NCBI RefSeq assembly: GCF_949987535.1
Contig: NC_080070.1
Location: 12,653,770-12,717,769, forward strand
Direction of reading: 5' to 3'
Source of the DNA: Balaenoptera acutorostrata
Lineage: Eukaryota > Chordata > Mammalia > Artiodactyla > Balaenopteridae
DNA: 64,000 nt
The notes beneath the pieces are model-generated. The model saw only the letters and a list, made by a program, of their open reading frames with translations. It did no database searches and was not told the origin of the DNA. The position numbers and the translations under genes were made by a program. Of this stretch, positions 23,031 to 37,186 are shown piece after piece. Each line of letters opens with the position of its first letter. The first letter of the stretch is position 1.

Positions 23031-25283
23031 GGGGTTCGTTTGGGCGTCACCATCCCAATTCTCTGCTGTTAGTCTCCCTCATCTTTGCCCCTTCTTTCTC
23101 CCCCCAATGGGCACTCACTACTGACTGCCTCCCACAAGTCCCTAAGGTGGCATTATATCCTGATTTTCTTGGCTGTGTTTGAAAAGCCCTGTACTTGGGG
23201 CCCTGTAGGATTATCCATCGAATGAGTATATCTGTCTATTTTCTTCCTAGTTCAAATCCCTCTTTGGTGCATGACTATCTAACTTTTCAGACTTAGAAGT
23301 AATTACAGTAGAGTTGAAATAAGCCTGGATTTTGAGGCAGAGGATTCCTACTAGTAGCATGATCCTGAGAACTAAACTGACTTTTTCCAATGATCATTTT
23401 CCTGTTTTTGCAGGGTGTATGTGCTTATCTGTTTGAGTGACAGCACATATTAATTAGAATTAGCCATTCTTCCCCAGAAGAGATACTTTTCCCGTTGCAT
23501 CTGACATATTCTTTTCTCTATACTCTACCCAACTCATGTTTTGTTTTGATTTTACATGTAACTGGCTTTGTGGAGCCCCCATGCCTCTGGCTATTATCCT
23601 ATCTGATGTTCCACACTGACTGCTACACCAGGGCGCCCGGGGTGTCTGGTAGCTTGCCGAGGATGGCTGGAATCCCATGAAAGGAACTGTTCATGGGTTG
23701 AACACTTTCTTATTTCCAGTGCCCAGCAAACCTCTCTACCCGCTTTTGAATCCTAGCTCTAGCCGCGCTTTATATTCATAAAAGCAGCAAAAGCTTAGAA
23801 ACGAACAAATCCCGAAGTCCTAGGGCCAGTTCATCAGAGGGTTCATATTATAAAGTCCCAGGCCCTTTGACATGCCTGACAGAAGGGAGAGAATTTCTGG
23901 AATTGTTGGAAGGCAGGCCCTCATGTGAAGACATGGAGGGATGGGAAAAAAACACGTCTACCTTTCAAGCACCCTCCTTGTTGCCAGAATGTACTGTGCC
24001 CTCTGTTTGGCTCTGTTCTGGGAATGAGTTTGTGGAGCAGAAGTATGGCAAACCCAGATGTCTCCACTTTATCCGAGTTTGGGAAATGTTTCTAATGGGA
24101 AAATTGAGCCACAGGTTTGGAAAAAGGCAAACTCTGTGACACAGTGAGGATAAACAACAAGAATGAAAAGGATGGCTACAAGAGGGTAAATCCTTTACAA
24201 AGGATTTTCACATGATTTAGTCCCTTAACAGTTTCAGGACCCCAAGAGACTACCATTGTCACCTCTGTTTTATACATCTCAGAGGGCCTGAGACAGTTTA
24301 GGTCACTTTGCAAATTGCATGAGCCCCTCCTTCCCCAGAACCCAGGCATTTTGAATCCCAGTGATTTGTACTTTCCAATTTCCATGACACTCCCTGGCAC
24401 GTGCTCCCATCTGCAGGACAAAGGCTGCTCCAGGCCAACCAATCTGGTAGAACCTCTGTGGCCCACTGCTCTGGCCGTGTCTCTAACTCCAGCCCAGGCC
24501 CGTCTCACCCTTGCCCTGCTTCTCCCACCTGCCTGCTTTCTCCAGAGGGTGGTAATGGTGTGTTAGTGTTTCACGATGGGCCTCTGACTCGCTGATCTCA
24601 GCACAGATCCTGAGGTTTGAGAGCATGGGGCCTCAACCTACTTCTTTCTGCCTTTGCTGTTGCTAAGATCGTGTAAGTTTCCAGTTGTAACAGCTTATTC
24701 AGACCTACCTCCTCTGACCCCCACCAAGCGCAATGTTCCCCAGGGCCACCCCTGCAAGCTCACATGATGCCGTGACACGGACCTCGGCCCTTAGGGCTCA
24801 GGAGCCCCCCTCAAGCCACCTCAGTCTCACCAAGCTGCTCCCCTATGGCCTCCCGAGTCCTTAAACCACCTCAGGAAGACACACATGGATCTTGGAGACA
24901 GAGAAGGAGGACAAGGAAGGCGAGGACAGTGCTCTGAGCTGGAGGGAGGTGTTGGGGTGGATTTTAACATAGAAGACGGAGCTATTCACCAAAACGGGGT
25001 CAACAGTGCAGGATCAGAGTTAGAAGGAGGGGGGGAAATGGAGAAGATCAGATAAGAAAGGGAAAGTAAAGCAGCACACCCGCTGAAACAGGAGAGAGGA
25101 ATCTTGGAGAACAATAAGAAGAAGAATGAGAAAACACAAAGCCGGGAGAGGAAGCATAGAAGCACAGCTCCTTTGAGCCCTCGGCCGAAGAGCCGCATCA
25201 AACACAGCAGAGCAAGCTGGAGATGCTCCGGAAGGAAAGGGCAGTTCTGACCCCCTCCTTACACCCCCCTCCCTGCCTGATAC
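23031..25283 (-). other. Truncated J1-C1 intron (remnant of the cluster lacking TRBC1)
   Basis: Immediately past the joint the sequence aligns with the end of the J2-C2 introns: gtttgggcgtcacca here against gtttgggggtcacca at 10544, then ccctaaggtggcattat against cccctgaggtggcctta. A MIR-like stretch at about 23300-23420 parallels 2580-2710. This identifies it as the intron that once led to TRBC1. No constant exon is present. The rest, up to J1-6, shows nothing I recognise. Confidence 0.75.
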
Positions 25284-25336
25284 CTGTCACGGTGAGCCTG
25301 GTGCCGATCCCAAAGTGGAGGGGCGAATTATAGGAA
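25284..25336 (-). other. TRBJ1-6: TRBJ1-6
   Basis: 53 nt as in human, SYNSPLHFGIGTRLTVT with an FGIG motif (human FGNG). Heptamer AGCTGTG at 25337-25343; donor GTATC. Confidence 0.95.
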
Positions 25337-25778
25337 CACAGCTGCAGGAGGCTGTAGGAAAAACCCCCAGAGGTCTCCAGCCAGAGCGCTAGTCTTAGCT
25401 CCTTGAGAGCAGAGATGACCACCTTTCCCTGCCTGGACTCACGGCTCTGGACCAAAGGGATCCCACTGGGAGAAAGGCCTAAGCACACTCTGGGGAAAGA
25501 GGGGAAAGAGGAGGAGGCTTAGGAGGGGCCGATCCACGCACAGGAGAAGGAGGGATGGACCACCGACAGAAGAGTAAGGAAGCAGTTTATGGGCTGAAGA
25601 CTTAGAGGACAGACAGAGGAATCAACCAAGCCTCATCTAAAGCAGCGGCAGACCCAGCTCCCTGGAAGCCCCACAGGGACCAGAGTTTACTCAATTCCCT
25701 CCCACCGGGGCTGGACAGAGAGATAGACACTCCGGGTCCAAGGGACAATGGCCCTGTCTCCCGGCTCCGGCGCCTTAC

Positions 25779-25828
25779 CCAGGACAGAGAGTCGAGTCCC
25801 ACCTCCAAAGTGCTGCACCCGGTCGCTC
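25779..25828 (-). other. TRBJ1-5: TRBJ1-5
   Basis: 50 nt as in human, SDRVQHFGGGTRLSVL with FGGG. Heptamer TACTGTG at 25829-25835; donor GTAAG. Confidence 0.95.
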
Positions 25829-26051
25829 CACAGTATAACACGGGCGTGGCAAACCCCAGAGCGGCCGGTATGGGGCCCTTCTTTCCAGAAACGAGCTTCC
25901 CCCCAGAACTTCGGGGGGTGCTAGCACCTTCTCCGCTCACCCACACTCTCCGCCTTTTCTCTGCTGCGTTCTCAGTCCCTGCTTTCTCTAAGGGGAACTT
26001 CTAGAACTCCAGCCTTACAACACATCATCCCCAGGGAAGACCTTTACTTTC

Positions 26052-26102
26052 CCAGCCCAGAAAGCTTCATTCCGCTGCCAAAATACAGGCTTTCATTAGT
26101 CA
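26052..26102 (-). pseudogene. TRBJ1-4: TRBJ1-4 with lost splice donor
   Basis: 51 nt as in human, TNESLYFGSGMKLSGL with the FGSG motif intact. Heptamer TGTTGTG 26103-26109. The dinucleotide after the J end is GA, not GT (CTGG then GAAAGTAAAGG). The nearest GT lies four bases further, and using it would add GAAA and shift the frame into the constant exon. The usual LTVL ending is also altered. Likely non-productive. Confidence 0.85.
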
Positions 26103-26659
26103 CACAACACTAAAGCCTGGCAGGGAAACTGTGCCTACGCCTCCCATTCCTTCCCCATCCCCCTGCCGGTCCCCCTGCAGCTCTCCTGTCCCCTTCCTTG
26201 GCGGAATTTTAACTCCCGGAGGTGGAGTGGGTGACAACTGTCCAACCCGAAGAGCTGCGGTCAGAGGACCAGTTTGGCCCCCTGTGAGACTTCTCACCCC
26301 CCTCTCCTGTGTCCATCTCCTTTCTGCGCGAGGGAGAGAAACGGCAGGACTGACAGATCCAAGGCCAGACGCTCTCCCATCTACCGTGGCCATGAGGGGC
26401 ACCCTCCAAGGAGATGGAAGATGGACAAGGAGACCCCTTTCTAGCTGAGACTACTTGCCTCTCGGTAGGGAAACCCAGGCTTGGCACAGCGAGCCTATGA
26501 CATTATTGGAGATGGAGGCCGTCCATCTCATTTCATCAAGACGAGAATTCAGATTTTTCTGATAAAAACATGCTTTAACCTAGGCACCCATATCGGAGGC
26601 TCCATCTGGACCCTGCCCTTCCCTGTAGGTTCCCAGCCCTCCAGTCCCAACTGGCTTAC

Positions 26660-26709
26660 CTATGACAGTGAGCCGGCTTCCCTCCCCAAAATAGTAGGTG
26701 TCTCCAAAG
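26660..26709 (-). other. TRBJ1-3: TRBJ1-3
   Basis: 50 nt as in human, GDTYYFGEGSRLTVI. Heptamer GGCTGTG 26710-26716, 12-bp spacer, nonamer GGTTTTGAA 26737-26729. A CHR SINE sits seven bases beyond the nonamer, and its target-site duplication overlaps the nonamer; see findings. Confidence 0.95.
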
Positions 26710-26744
26710 CACAGCCTCCCAGATTCACTTCAAAACCTCTCCTT

Positions 26745-27040
26745 GGGCTTCCCTGGTGGCGCAGTGGTTGAGAGTCTGCCTGCTAATGCAGGGGACACGG
26801 GTTCGAGCCCTGGTCTGGGAGGATCCCACATGCCGCGGAGCGGCTGGGCCCGTGAGCCACAATTGCTGAGCCTGCGCGTCTGGAGCCTGTGCCCCGCGAC
26901 GGGAGGGGCCGCGATAGAGAAAGGCCCGCGCACCGCGATGAAGAGTGGCCCCCGCTTGCCGCAACTGGAGAAAGCCCTCGCACGAACCGAAGACCCAACA
27001 CAGCCAAAAATAAATAAATAAATAAATAAATAAGAAAATC

Positions 27041-27073
<33 letters not shown>
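26745..27073 (+). mobile_element. CHR-type SINE inserted beside the TRBJ1-3 recombination signal
   Basis: tRNA-derived head (GGGCTTCCCTGGTGGCGCAG, B-box-like GGTTCGAGCCC), AAATAAAT tail and long A run. Target-site duplication aaaacctctcctt at 26732-26744 and 27074-27086. The target lies in the J1-2 to J1-3 spacer. Confidence 0.93.
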
Positions 27074-27080
<7 letters not shown>

Positions 27081-27282
27081 CTCCTTGTCTGCTGGGATTC
27101 TGGGAGAGGTTAGGGTGTTCATGGCTCCCTTCCCTCCCAGAGCCACCAGCCCCCTTCAAACACTCTGCATACCGTTCCAGAACTTTCCAGGGCCCCAGGA
27201 CCCAGGAGCTGGGTCATCCCTTCCCTCCCACATTCCCCGAGAGTCCTCCCTCATGGTACCCACCTGGAGACCCTGGCCTTAC

Positions 27283-27326
27283 CTACAACAGTCAGCTTGG
27301 TCCCTGGGCCGAAGGTATAGTCATAG
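27283..27326 (-). other. TRBJ1-2: TRBJ1-2
   Basis: 44 nt, YDYTFGPGTKLTVV with FGPG, four bases shorter than human J1-2. The heptamer TGATGTG (27327-27333) is imperfect but keeps GTG at the coding side; the nonamer is weak. Donor GTAAG. Confidence 0.9.
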
Positions 27327-27413
27327 CACATCAGAATACAGCCACCTTACAATGCACGCTTGGGACCCGCCTTCCCCTACGAGGGGCCAGGAAAGGCCTG
27401 GACTATGTCTTAC

Positions 27414-27461
27414 CTACAACCGTGAGCCTGGTGCCTTCTCCGAAGAAGACTTCAGTGTTTG
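27414..27461 (-). other. TRBJ1-1: TRBJ1-1
   Basis: 48 nt as in human, NTEVFFGEGTRLTVV. Consensus heptamer CACTGTG 27462-27468; donor GTAAG. Confidence 0.95.
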
Positions 27462-28108
27462 CACAGTGACGCGGAGCACGGAGGAAAACAAATGCGAGGT
27501 GTGCAGAGAGGAGGGGGTTTTGCTTGGTGCCTGGTGGACTCTGGGACTAGGAATCCCCTCCCGTGCTTTACAGATGTTGCACAGAAGAATGTTTTCGACT
27601 TTTGACTCTTGGGGCCACGGAACACGGGCAGAGTCCATCCAGCGGGCCCTGTGCCCTGTTTTTTGATTCTTCCTTAGGGTCCATCAGAAGGATGTGGGCC
27701 TGGAGAGGAGGGCAGGGTCCCAGAGACCCGTGACTGTCCCTGGAGGGCTGGGATAGTGCCGGCTTCTTCCTTCATAGAATGGTCACCTCCCATGTACCTT
27801 CCCATTGACCTTGTCCTTGGGTGGGGGGAGGGGGAGGGGTGGGATAAAGGGGTCTCTCTGAGGCCTTCACCCATGAGGCCACAGAGACATCTTCTTATGT
27901 CTGGCCTTTCTGCCTGGAAGCTTCAGCTCTGATCCAGGCCTGTCCTTCTCCACAGCCTGGGCTTGACAGGTTGACGGGGGGAAGGTGGAGACATTCTGAC
28001 CCAAACCACCCTTGGGCCTGTGACCTGGGAGAAGAATGGAAGGACGGTGGGAATTGGGACAGGCAGAAAGGTTTTTGTAAAGGATTCCCGTAGGGTTGAA
28101 TCACCGTG

Positions 28109-28121
28109 GCCCCCCTGTCCT
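28109..28121 (-). other. TRBD1: TRBD1
   Basis: Diversity segment AGGACAGGGGGGC. 5' signal: heptamer CGTTGTG (28128-28122), 12-bp spacer, nonamer 28149-28141. 3' signal: CACGGTG (28108-28102), 23-bp spacer, perfect ACAAAAACC nonamer (28078-28070). The flanks (CACGGTGATTCAAC, TTTTTGTA) are close to human D1. With D2 lost upstream of the copy A J set, this D serves 12 J segments before the next D. Confidence 0.96.
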
Positions 28122-28133
28122 CACAACGTTACA

Positions 28134-28141
28134 GCTTTATA
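28134..28141 (-). promoter_or_regulatory. TATA-like sequence inside the 5' signal of TRBD1
   Basis: TATAAAGC on the minus strand falls in the 12-bp spacer and first nonamer base of the 5' D1 signal. A germline promoter lies just 5' of D1 in mouse; whether this TATA is used is inference. Confidence 0.3.
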
Positions 28142-28149
28142 CAAAAACG

Positions 28150-28400
28150 TCTCCTCCCATGTGCCCGCCCCTCCAAGCTGGAGTCTGGGAGAAACCACCA
28201 GAGCAGCTGCCCCTGTGAGGGCACTGGAGGGTGAGGCGGTGACATCACCGCCCCAGGTGCAAGTGGCGGGGAGGACGGACCAGGCCAGGGGGCTCCCTCC
28301 TCATGCTCATGCCCTTCTTAGCTCCTCAGAGCCGTGTGTCTGTGCATCAGGGGCTGCTTTCCCTGGTATCCGCCCCTCTGCAAGCTGGCGTCATAGTAGC
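28150..28400 (-). promoter_or_regulatory. Candidate germline D1 promoter region
   Basis: Immediately 5' of D1 in the sense direction: GC boxes (gcccgcccctcc), a RUNX-like aaccacc, E-boxes (cagctg, caggtg) and a CRE-like gtgacatcac within about 120 bp. The motif cluster is seen; the promoter role is inferred from the mouse locus. Confidence 0.35.
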
Positions 28401-28919
28401 AGCCCCTTTCTATCTCGGGACTGCCCCGATGCTGGGCACCCAGAGGTCACACCTTTCAGCACTCAGTACCCAGACTCTGCCCCGTTGGCCCAATTCTGAA
28501 CCTCCAGGGTGGTCTGAAGGAGAATTGGCCACTAGCTACACAGAGTTAGGGCTTTCCCAGGGGTAGATAAAGTGATAGCTGAGAGCTGTATTTCTAACCA
28601 GTGTGAGGTGAGGGGGGACCACGTGTGTCATCAGCTGCTGCACATCTCACTGTGGACTTTAGACATTCGAGTTCAGTGGAGGGCGTTGGGGGAACCAGAT
28701 GTGGAGAACTGAATGAATACGGCCTCAGGAATGTTCAAATACAATCACACGGCCAAGCGATCATGGTCAAGGTCTTCTCCCTCTTTTCCCTGAAGGGCAG
28801 AAACATTTTACGTTTTTGGTAGATATTTTATCCTCCCTGAGCAAGATTACCTAGAAATTGAACCTCCAGCTGAGTGGTCTGCATCTCATTTCACTAGATG
28901 GTGCTTCCTTTCGTTGCCT

Positions 28920-29715
28920 TTTAAACTATGACAACATCTAGAAGAAAAAAAGACACTCGACCACATAATGATAACACACTTACAGGGGGAAATAGACGCA
29001 GAATCAAAAGATAAAGTATGCTTACAGTATGGGAAAAACATTAGTGATTCTCATCATGAGGGCTGATCTCCCCATGATGATGAACTCCTAGAAATCAATT
29101 AGAAAATAATCCAGAGCCCAATAAAAATGGCAAAGAACAGAGGTTCAGAAAAAAAGATCCAAATGGTGCTTAACCATAGGAAAAAGAAATCTTGCAATGA
29201 TAAATACAAAGTAAAACTGCATTGAAATGTCACTTTTCACCAATATGATTGACAAATTGAATTATGGAAGACCATTCTATTGGCTAGTTTCTGGTGAAAT
29301 ATGCACTTTTACACATTGATTGCTGGTGGGTGCAAAATAATACAACTCTTAATGGGAGCAATTTGGAAATACCTATAAAAATTACAAATGTGCTTACCTT
29401 TTCACCTAGAAATCCCACCTTTGAGAGTTTACCCTGTAATTATTCTTGCATACAAAAAAAAAAGTGCGTAAAGTATTTGCATTATTTGGAATAGCAAAAA
29501 GATTGGGAAAAACTCAAGTGCCCACTAGTAAGGGGTTGGGTAAATAAATTGTGATACATTCACACAGAATATTATTCAATGCTAAAAAAGAATGAAAATG
29601 TTTCATACTGCTATGGAAAGTTTTCTAAGATATAATGTTAACTGGATAAAAACAAGCTGTAGAATAAGGTTCCTGTATGCTACCTTTGTCTAACAAAATA
29701 AGAATAATACTTATT
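28920..29715 (+). mobile_element. Old L1 3' fragment
   Basis: Degenerate L1 ORF2 and 3' sequence: motifs such as ggtgggtgcaaaataatac, atttggaatagcaaaaagat and aagtgcccactagtaagggg correspond to the end of L1 ORF2. Interrupted by a SINE at 29716. It continues to about 30140, and a separate L1 tail fragment (cagaaactaacacaccactg) follows at about 30148-30238. Confidence 0.7.
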
Positions 29716-30028
29716 GGGCTTCCCTGGTGGCGCAGTGGTTGAGAGTCTGCCTGCCCATATAGGGGACACGGGTTCTGAGCCCTGGTCTGATAGGATCCCA
29801 CATGCCGCGGAGCAGCTGGGCCCGTGAGCCACAGCTACTGAGCCTGCGCGTCTGGAGCCCGTGCTCCGCAGCAAGAGAGGCAGCGACGGTGAGAGGTCCG
29901 CGCACCACGATGAAGAGTGGCCCCCACTCGCCGCAACTAGAGAAAGCCCTCACACAGAAACGAAGACCCAACACAGCCAAAAATAAATAAATAAATAAAT
30001 AAAGTGTAAAATTTATATATTAAAAAAA
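29716..30028 (+). mobile_element. CHR-type SINE inserted in L1
   Basis: Full-length head and AAATAAAT tail. Target-site duplication aagaataatactta flanks it (ending at about 29714, and again at about 30029-30042). Confidence 0.9.
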
Positions 30029-30239
30029 AGAATAATACTTACTATTAAAATAAGAATTATACTTCTGTTTGTTTGATGCTGCATGAAGAAACACTGGAAC
30101 GATACAAAAGCGATGGATAAAATGATTACCTGTTAAGAATGAGTGGATAGCTGATTCACTTTGTTATAAAGCAGAAACTAACACACCACTGTAAAGCAAT
30201 TATACTCCAATGAAGACGTTAAAAAAAAAAAAAGAAAAG

Positions 30240-33200
30240 AGTGAGTGGAGGAGACAGAGTATAAGGAAAATTAACATTTCTCAGTGTCAACTTTACTGTG
30301 TTGATTTTTGAGCCATAGATAGCTATTTTATTTTAAATAGATAACATAGCTATTATCTATTTTATTTTAAAGTAAAACAATAACATTTTAAAAGAAAAAC
30401 AGCAGCAAAATACTGCTTTAAGTGATATTTTAAAATCTGCCACTAGAAAAAAAAGATACTTGTTTTATTTACAAACTCGTTTTTTCCAAAGAAGACCAGT
30501 TTATACAAGAAGCTGTTGTACTGTCTTGAATTTGCTCAGTGAGTCTGCAATCACCTAGGAGGCTCGTGAAAAATACATATTTCTGAGTAGTCCCCAGGAT
30601 ACTTTGAGCTCAAAATCTCTAGGTTTATTAATTTGCATTTAAATAAACAATTAAGCACAAAATGACCCTGGGTACTTCCACTTCTGCACCAGTCCTGGGA
30701 CCCACTGCTTGTCCTTGAGGAGAAGGGCAGCTGTCAGCTGGAAGCACAGCAAAGTGCTGTCTGGTGGTGCGAGAGCTGGCCGCAACTGGCACGACTCCTA
30801 GAATTTAGGGAAAAAGGAAGAAGAGGAGACAGTCTGTTTATTTAACTCAGGAATAGTGACAGATCTCACAGTAGCCCAATAAAAGGCCATCAATTGCTTT
30901 TATCAATCGGAAGGTGGCAAGGCCTCTTCCTTGTTCCCTTTCCACATTGAGGAACTTTCATCAATGTACTGATTTACTTTGATCTAGTTCCATATGGTAT
31001 TTTCCTTATTAACCCTTTTTGCCTGTCACTAATTTACTCCCTAAGAGTTTCCTTTTGACCATCTAGCTGGGGACTCTCATCCCGACTTGGACTTACAAAG
31101 AATACCACCCTGTCTTGGTTTCACAACTACTTTTTATCCTGATGGGGTTTGTCCCAGATCTTTGCCACTGTGTCACTCACTGTTAGTAGCCCAAGTGCCC
31201 ACGAAGCTTTTTTTGGGGGGTTGGGGGGCGGGGTGAAAGGAGTTCAGACCAGTCAGGCAGGTGCCGAGTGAGGTCATTCATTGTCTTGGGCAGCAGGGGG
31301 AAGCCTTTCCTTATTTTTTGTTAGACCTAAGCGGCTGTACTCTCAGCACGGCCACCTGAGGGGGCGAGAAGAATGTGTATAGTGATCAGGGGACCCGAGG
31401 GGAAGCTGGTTAGTTACCTGTGCGCCTTTCTCAAGGTGTGTGTTGGGATGTAGGGAGGAGATACGCAAATAACACATATGTGTAATTTCTGAAAACTTTC
31501 AAGTCCGTTAATTGACCCATTTGAACCCAAACTTTGTCTCCTCATTTCCCCAGATTAAACTGAAATCTGAAGAGGCTAAAGGGCGCGGGATGAGGAGACA
31601 GGGCTGGAACCAGCACCCAGGCTTCCTCGCTTAAGTTCCGGGGGCTCTGCTGGGCACTGTACCTGAGCCGCTGGGGCCCCGCTCCTCAAGCAAGTTCATC
31701 TCCTGTAGCCAGACTGCGGGGCTCCCACCCACGCCCTCTACTTACATCTGTGGACCTTGGGCAAGTTACTGAACCTTTTTAAACTCCAGTCTCCTTATCT
31801 GTAAAGTGGGAATGATGATGACGATAAATAAAATAAAATCTCCCTTATGGAGCTCTTGTGAGACCTAAATAATACACGTAAAGTTTTATCACTGTGCCTG
31901 CATATAGTTAGTAAAGACGTTCGTGACTGTTGTTTTCACAGAGAGTACTGGTCTAGGGCTCTCTCTACCACACTGGTTCCCAAGCTCTGGCATCCCTCAG
32001 GATGACTTGGAAGTCTTGTTAAAAGCAAGCTGCTGGACTCCATCTTAGAATTTCTGACTCAGTAGGTCAAGGGTGGGGACCTAACAAGTTGCATTTCTCC
32101 TAAATTCCCAGGTGATTCTGGTGCTGTTGGTCCAGGGACCACACTCTGAGAATCATTCTTCTGGAAGGCTCTTCCTTTCTTCAGTACGTTTGCCTCCACT
32201 CCTAGCTCATCGTTCATTCATTTATTCAATCACGGCGTGCCTACCATAATCCAGATGTCGTTTAATCAGTAGATATACCAGGATGAGTAAGGCAAGATTT
32301 CTTCCGTGAGAAGCTCATGGTTGAAGGACAAGGTAGATACATCCATATACACTCAGCAGCACGAGCAGAACTGTGATAGAAGAAAGCATGGAAGAGAAGG
32401 AGGACTCCTTACTCAGACCAGAGGGTCCACGGGGCCAGGGCAGGGATGTGGAGAAGAGGATGGGGAGCAGGAAGAGTCAAAGGCTTTTCTGAAGAGGGTG
32501 AAGGGGTGGGTGGGAAGCGCGTCAAACCAGATGGACCAGTCGTGTCCAGAGCTAGAGGCCAGAGGTTCATGCTTGTTGGAGGAAACCCCCAGGACTTCTG
32601 AGCGTTGGAGCACAGCAGGGGAGGGGAGGGGTGAGGAGACGGAGGCTGGAAACATAGGCAGGGGCAGAGCAGGAAGAACCCTACGTCTCCACGATGAGGA
32701 GCTTGGCTTCTACTTCGAAAATGTGAGAGATCAGGAAAGGTATTAACCAGGAATCAAATAACGGGCCGGACCTCTCTGAGCGCAGGGTTAGAAGACGGGC
32801 AGGAGACCAGCACCCCACAGGAAGTGCTGTGAGGCAGGGGATGAGCTGGAGAGATGTTGAACAGCAGAGCTGATGGACCATAGTTGCAGCTGGAGAGCCC
32901 ACGAGATGGGGTAGGGGAAGCAGGGGCTGGGCTTTGGGACCAGGCAAATAGGGACTCAAAACTCCAGATCTGCCATTTGCTGGATGAGGGATGTGGGTAA
33001 ACTAATAACCTTCTCTGAACCTCTGTTTCCTTGTCTGTACTGCTGGAATAATAACCACCCCAGAGGGGAGAGGGAACTAAATCTGAAAGTGCCTATAAAG
33101 TACTCAGTATGGCGTATTCATGTCAGTACCATCACATGGGAAGAACAGAAGGCAGATTTCTCAGGAGCGTGAGGGATGGAGACCCAGGGAGCTCTTGTCT

Positions 33201-33670
33201 TCCTCAGACACATGAGATGGTCGTTGGGAAATAGGGGCCAATAGGGTCTCCCGCTGCCAGGAGAGAACACAAGCTGCGGCTCGGAGGGGACTCAGAAGAG
33301 GCCAAGGTGATTGGCACAGGTGCTTCCCTAGGTGTGGGTACCAGTGAGAGGAAGTACGGGATCTTACAGACCATGCCTACGTGTGCACACATCAGCACTG
33401 CACTCAAGACGCAGAGAAGTACCAAGGCCAATGCAGCCTTTCTGAAATGAATTTTCCTCTAGAAAACCTGCCCCTGATTATTATTTTCTGGATTCCTTCT
33501 CTTCACGTGCTGCTATACCAATGTGCCATGGAAGACACTTTGGGAAGTGGAGTACTCTGCTCATCTGTAAGGGGTAGGGCCCTGTCTGACCTCAGATGGG
33601 AGGAGATGTTTCCCAGAGTGAAGGGGCCGGAGGGAGCAGGTACAGGCCTGGGCAGTTAGAGCAGAGTCAC
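30240..33670. repeat. Intergenic between trypsinogen and D1; MIR and L2 fragments
   Basis: No gene is seen. MIR in direct orientation at about 31735-31930 (gggcaagttactgaac, ctgtaaagtgggaatgatga) and about 32940-33110; an L2-like stretch at about 32210-32560 (cgttcattcatttattcaat). Longer minus- and plus-frame openings here have no recognisable product. Confidence 0.5.
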
Positions 33671-33676
33671 TTTATT
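33671..33676 (-). terminator. Polyadenylation signal of the trypsinogen gene
   Basis: AATAAA on the minus strand, about 30 bases past the TAA stop, the compact 3' end typical of trypsinogens. Confidence 0.85.
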
Positions 33677-33705
33677 AGCATAATGATGGCAGAGGGGCGG
33701 GGGCT

Positions 33706-37053
<3,348 letters not shown>

Positions 37054-37089
37054 GGTGGAGAAGTGTAGTTGAGTGGCTGATGGAGAGCC

Positions 37090-37095
37090 TTTATA
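37090..37095 (-). promoter_or_regulatory. TATA box of the trypsinogen gene
   Basis: TATAAA (in GTATAAAGG) 37 bases upstream of the start codon on the minus strand, as expected for a short trypsinogen 5' UTR. Confidence 0.8.
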
Positions 37096-37165
37096 CCTCC
37101 CGAGGAGAGGGAGTGGGTGTGTAGGTGAGGGTGGAGGGTCACCACACCCCAACCCCGTACAAACA

Positions 37166-37186
37166 CACCTGCAGCTTTCCTTTTCC
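37166..37186 (-). promoter_or_regulatory. Candidate PTF1 site of the trypsinogen gene
   Basis: E-box CACCTG followed one helical turn later by TTTCC, then TTTTCC, about 70 bp upstream of the TATA box. PTF1 binds such E-box plus TC-box pairs in acinar enzyme promoters. The motif is seen; binding is inferred. Confidence 0.45.

Noticed and set aside
27085..27666. Plus-strand open frame of 193 codons
   Set aside because: It runs antisense through J1-2 and J1-1 and has no family resemblance; a shadow frame of the J region.
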